DNA from: Dryocosmus kuriphilus
Lineage: Eukaryota; Arthropoda; Insecta; Hymenoptera; Cynipidae
Length of the DNA stretch: 64,000 bases
Reading direction: 5' to 3'
NCBI GenBank assembly: GCA_038277395.1
Contig: CM076189.1
Coordinates: forward strand, 208,546,011-208,610,010
Below are positions 59,661 to 64,000 of this stretch, piece by piece (positions within the stretch are counted from its first letter, which is position 1; each line of letters starts with the position of its first letter). Made by a program: the position numbers and the translations under genes. The notes beneath the pieces were generated by a model. That model was given only the letters and a program-made list of their open reading frames with translations, was not told where the DNA came from and did no database searches.

Positions 59661-59952
59661 TATCGAGCACTGTTTTGATATCACGCATACTTTGGCCAGA
59701 AGATGGATATTTTTATTTAGAAGAATCATTTTCAATAGATAAAATCAGAACTGTCAGTCAAAAATGGTTCGCTAAAGAACTAATTCTTTCTTTTGAGGCC
59801 TGAAAAAAGTGTGCCAAAGCACAATTAAATCTAATAATTTTTTCGAAAGATATCATGCCTACAAACTACTACAGAGAGTCACACCGACCGACCGAGAGAC
59901 ATTTTCGTAAAAACCATTTTTTCTGACACAATGGGGCTCAATACGACGAGAA

Positions 59953-60980
59953 CCCATGTAGAAATTTCTCTATCTTTCCCTATTTGAAGTGGGGTTCTAG
60001 TGTGGCGCGGACTAGAAGTTCTAGTCTAGAAAGAACAAATCAGAGCCCTATCTGCTGCTAGTAAACAATTTTTTACTTTGATAAGTCTATCTGTATCTAG
60101 TGGGGTCCCGACTAGAGAATCCCCGCTAACCTCACTTTTGTAATTATATAAGGTTCGGCCGTTAGGTGGCGCGCAAAATAACCTCTCTTTGGTAAAGTTC
60201 ATGAGTGTCAGTCGTGTTGTCATGTGTCATGAATTTCAGTAGTTTTTTAGACGTCATCACTTTCGCTTCACTTTGATGGAAAGAAAAATGTGAGAAAAAC
60301 CATTAACAATATTTTAAAAAGATATTTGTCCAAAAAGGTTGCTCTTCAATTCGTAGCCATGAAGACATGTGGAAATAAACGAATTTTTAGGGAGAAAAGA
60401 ATGTGATCATGCATGCTATTAGGTAAGTTTATTATAAATTAAGCATTTATTTATATATTAAGTATACTATTTCACGTTCTCTAAGTAATGCATTAAAAAA
60501 TTTTCAGCTGCGGCTTCGAATTCCCACAGAAATCAAAGCGGCGAAGCAATAACACAAATGTATTTGCTATGAGTTACAACATGTTTTACCTAATGCCAAG
60601 GACTGGGATGGCGGAAGAGGATCTCAAGAACAATGGAAAAATGTGCAAAAATAACAGGATTAAGGATATGTAATATTTATATTTTTCTATACAAATTATT
60701 TAAAAATTAATAAAATGCAATATAAATAAAAATAATTTTATGTTTATTTCTAGGGATGTATTTGGGACGATATAAGTAGATATTTTGGGCCCTTTCTTTG
60801 ATAGGGCTGTGCAAGGGCGATACCAACTAGACCCCTACTAGAACGTCTAGTAGGGTCCACACTGACAAAAGCGTTACGATCTTGCTGGAGCCCCAGATAG
60901 TTTTACCCACGAGGACCCGACTAGAAAAAGGGAAAACTAGTGAGGTCCCCACTAGACCCCTTTCGAAATTTCCACACGGG
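59953..60980. mobile_element. 1,028-bp TIR element inside copy F
   Basis: The ends are CCCATGTAGAAATTTC (59953) and the complement of CCCGTGTGGAAATTTC (60965-60980). The related, uninterrupted sequence at 61508-61530 (CATCGAGAATTGTTGAAAAC) is an empty site: copy F has CGAGAA before and AATTGTTGAAAAC after, consistent with a 2-bp AA duplication. Subterminal CTAGT/ACTAG words recur many times near both ends (60000-60130, 60820-60965). Intron-like signals (GTAAGTTTATT at 60423, TTTTCAG at 60502) lie in the middle but no conserved protein is readable. Confidence 0.8.
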
Positions 60981-61055
60981 AATTGTTGAAAACTGAATAG
61001 GTCCAAATTCACATGAAACTAACACCTTCTATCATAAATGATAAGAATGTTATAT

Positions 61056-61595
61056 TATAGGTCTTTTGAAGGTGAGAAACTTTGTTTTTGGACATTTTAT
61101 CCTATTTTGCGATTTTTAGCTGTAAATTTGAAATTTTGATTTTTTAAACGACATTTTCCACGTTTAAAACAATAACTGTTATCCCTATAAAAAAAGGTTA
61201 AAAGAAATTTTGTAGGCCTTTCTAAAACGAATAGTTTTGTCTCCTGACCATTTATCACATCTAGCGTGGTTTAGAGGGAAAGTTGAATTTTTCTAATTTT
61301 ATTTCCCATGACTAAAACCATAAATAGTGAAGGTAGAAGTGTGGCTAGAGAACTTGACCTGTCTTTTTGGACCAGAAAAAAGTGTACCAAAGGAAACCCT
61401 CATTACAAAATTCCTTCTAAAGTTATAAAGTCGTCAGACTGCAGGTAGACAGATAGACAGACCGACCAACAGACAGACATGTTCGTAAAAAGTGTCTTTT
61501 CTGACTCAGTGGGGCTCAAAACATCGAGAATTGTTGAAAACTGAATAGTTTCAAATTCACATGAAACTAATACCTTTTATCATAAATAAATGAAT
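61056..61595 (-). mobile_element. Helentron-like element, copy H (partial, diverged)
   Basis: A reverse-orientation fragment of the 5' half: central-unit sequence, the AGTGTACCAAAGG block (61380), a GACAGACAGAC-like repeat (61445-61480), TTTTCTGACTCAGTGGGGCTC (61496 onward) and the AATACC 5' part, ending near 61595. It is more diverged than A, B and E and likely belongs to a related subfamily. Confidence 0.6.
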
Positions 61596-64000
61596 AGGAA
61601 TAGAATAGGATTGAATAGGACTTCGTCCTACATTTTCGACTTGATGAGATATTTTTGAACAAGCACTAGAAACGGAATATTAAAATCTACAGCCTTATTT
61701 GAAGGAAATAAAATTGAGAGGTATATTGATAGTGAAAATAGAAAAATGAATCACAGATGTTTAAAGAAAAATAGTAGTAATCTGTCGCCAGTAAAAGCCG
61801 ACTCCGGTTTGCCATCTGGTTTCTGCATGAGAACTGTTACGCTAAAGTGGCGACTCTTCTACTAGAATTGCTAAAATATGAAAAAAAAAAAAAAAAAAGG
61901 AAGAGAAGTACGTGCTTCTTATCAATAAACCACGCGGTTCGGACGTGATGTATGCTGCTTTATAGAGCAGACCTCGTGTATTACACGGAAGGTGCATTTC
62001 AGTTACAGCGCGTGCAGAATTTCCTCCGGTTTCCTGATACTATATTTTCTGCATAAAGTGCAATCATTTGTATCGTTTTCAGCTCTAACAATTTTTTCGA
62101 AAGTTGTTACTTACAAGATGTATCAATAAAGACAAGAGTTAACAATATTGCAAGCCTGCTAACTTTTCCTATAAATTAAAGCAGAATTTTAATTACAAGA
62201 TGCTTGTTCAAATAGGATCAAGGTAGAATCATAAAAATTGAATTCAATAAGACAAAGATATGATTCTACATGTAATTTAGTTTAGTGGCTCAGTGGTTTT
62301 GAAACTGCTTAGATAATCGCAGTACGCGCTTAGTGGCCCTGCCCGCGATCCTATCAATTAGCATTTAGCGTACCATGTTCTCCCAATGCTACCGCCGCAG
62401 CTGCAATACTTGTAACGTTACACGAAAATGTTACTCAACTTCAGCTCATGCTAATTTTATTACAAGGACATCAAAAATATTACTTTTACAACCACGAAGT
62501 AATTGAAATTATGGTCAGTTTTTCATGAATCTTATTGTTTCGAAAAAGGTTTTAACCTATCTTCACAATTATATCCAAGTTGGTCAATACAAAAGTCTTG
62601 ATCAATTAAAAATATTTTACCATTGAGGAATAAAACACCTTCTTTTCCCGTGAAGAAAACAGAAAATAATATTGAATGACATTTTTTCGGCTACCTTTTT
62701 GAAACAATTTATTTCAGTGAGAAACAAATTATGCCTACGTTTCGATACCAGCACTCGCAACATCATATAAGGATTAAATATCTCAAAACTTGTTTGATTC
62801 CAGCCTCAAATCATTAGATCCTAATATTTTAACGCCTAAATATTCAAAATTAGATAATTTAAAGCTGGATTCAAACAATCTTCAAGATATTCAATCCCTA
62901 TTGAGGGTATCAGTGCCGGTACCGAAATGTATAAGCGTAATTTGTTTCTCACTCAAAAAAATTGTTTTTAAAAAGATAGTCCAAAGGATGTCATTCAATA
63001 TTACCTAATTTTAGAATATTTGGCACTTAAAAGGTTAGGAAAATATAAGAGTATTTATAAAACAAGCAAAAACGGGCTGAAGTGATTAAGTCTGATTCCC
63101 AATCATCTCGACGAACCTGCAAAATGACTTATCAAAGTGAATCAGACCTAATTAAAAAAGTAAACGATGCATCTGAAAACGGATGATTGAGCTTATCCAT
63201 GGCACGCCCGCGCGGCACTTTTTACAAAAAAATCCAAGCAAAACGAATCGTTTATCACTCTGGGTTGCACTAGACATCTCCATTTGCGCCTTTCACCCGA
63301 GGCTCGGATGTTCTTCTCTGCCGCACCTTCACTTAGTGAGTGGCACTGATCTTACACAGGTGACGCGTCGCGAAGAACTCCCGAGGTTCTATCTAATATC
63401 TATAGTGCAAAGATGCATTAACACGAAGGCAGCAAGACTGTGCGGTAGCTTATTAGAGATCCATCAAAATGTCACACGATGCCAAGTAATGCGTTCTGTT
63501 CAATCCGATAGGGAGGAACACGATAACCACATCAGCTGAACAACCCGTCACTACATCGAATTGAGGAACGACCAGTTTCAAGACGAGGTTAAACCATGTT
63601 CACTCCACGGTTTCGGTACGATTATGTGAGCATGGTTAGAGTCGAATCGTTGGGGTTGAACAGTCGGTTTGATGCTGGTTGTATTGCTGCTTATGTGATG
63701 ATGAGACTAGTGAGACTAGTCCTGTTTGTGTTAACTACACGCAGAACTATTGTTTGCGTCCTAGTTGTACGTATCGAAGCTCTGTCGATACTTTAGACAT
63801 AAAGGGGTCACATTCCAAATAACCTAGTCTAATATGTTGATGTAGGTTGTACTAAACATATCGCCTAACGATAATTAGAGTATGTTAATGTTCGCTTAAT
63901 GTCAAACTGAGGAAATGCGGTTTAAAAGTTTTGATATGGTGTCCTAATAAAAGTTGTACATTGTATGAAAATATCAACTGTAACTTAACATTTATAGACA
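61596..64000. other. Anonymous DNA at the window end
   Basis: An A18 run at 61881-61898 follows ~100 bp of less AT-rich sequence (61790-61880), compatible with a short retroposed RNA but without recognisable boxes. At 62281-62350 GTGGCTCAGTGGTT resembles a tRNA A-box, without a convincing B-box. 63183-63800 is the most GC-balanced part of the region, with plus-strand open frames of 118 and 66 codons; it may contain a host exon or UTR, but I recognise no domain. Confidence 0.4.

Larger units (their letters stand above)
56690..61050 (-). mobile_element. Helentron-like element, copy F, with three nested insertions
   Basis: The reverse-oriented 3' end is at 56690-56725 (ATCTGCCCACATCGCGAGC then TTTCTCATC, the hairpin eroded), GC palindromes continue at 57794-57850, central units at 58290-58470, the conserved middle at 59690-59950, and the 5' end at 60981-61050 (GATAAGAATGT). 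Subtracting the insertions at 56730-57793, 58471-59660 and 59953-60980 leaves ~1.09 kb, close to the 1.2-kb family length, which supports reading these scattered blocks as one old element. Confidence 0.65.

Noticed and set aside
62281..62360. tRNA gene or tRNA-derived SINE
   Set aside because: An A-box-like GTGGCTCAGTGGTT is present but no proper B-box or cloverleaf could be drawn.

Overview
The window is animal nuclear DNA dominated by transposable elements. It is AT-rich, lacks any convincing host exon, and carries mariner, hAT-like, piggyBac-like, R1/TRAS-type LINE and Helentron-like repeats. Arthropod, probably insect (possibly Hymenoptera), fits the mariner lineage, the R1-type LINE and a multicopy cysteine-rich 'CYFC' protein family. 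The species cannot be read from the sequence. No ORF other than the LINE ORF1 looks intact; most short ORFs are chance frames in repeats.

Layout. 0.9-5.4 kb: an inverted-repeat (foldback) element whose left arm was hit by a mariner, which was itself hit by a 1.2-kb Helentron-like element. 6.6-7.6 and 16.0-17.3 kb: two more copies of the same mariner, with different internal deletions. 9.1-12.4 kb: a reverse copy of the Helentron-like family, split by a young ORF1-only LINE with a 53-nt poly(A) and a 13-bp target duplication. 13.7-15.4 kb: a third copy of the family, then a TIR element. 17.3-25.5 kb: AT-rich DNA without recognisable genes. 25.5-34.4 kb: a duplicated segment with a 1.2-kb cassette (X), itself a ~163-bp tandem array, and a pseudogene (Y) of the CYFC family; a 2.5-kb hAT-like element with a perfect 8-bp duplication sits inside it and contains a 126-bp TTAA-flanked MITE. 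34.5-35.5 kb: an internally deleted mariner of a second lineage. 35.8-37.1 kb: an inverted repeat. 38.3-44.0 kb: a TIR element and a ~5-kb inverted repeat with nested modules. 47.5-49.0 kb: a near head-to-head foldback element. 49.4-50.6 kb: a 10-bp-periodic TTCnnGAA (heat-shock-element-like) field. 52.45-55.41 kb: a strikingly regular foldback element with eight ~140-bp units in each arm and a 54-nt near-perfect hairpin in the middle. 56.7-61.6 kb: one reverse Helentron-like copy broken by three later insertions, followed by another partial copy.

The best novelty candidates are the 8+8 unit foldback element at 52.45 kb, the Helentron-like family with ~155-bp central repeats and GC-hairpin 3' ends, the HSE-like array, and the X/Y segment. 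Several unrelated elements carry central repeats of 140-165 bp. The nested insertions give a relative chronology readable from empty sites inside the window.
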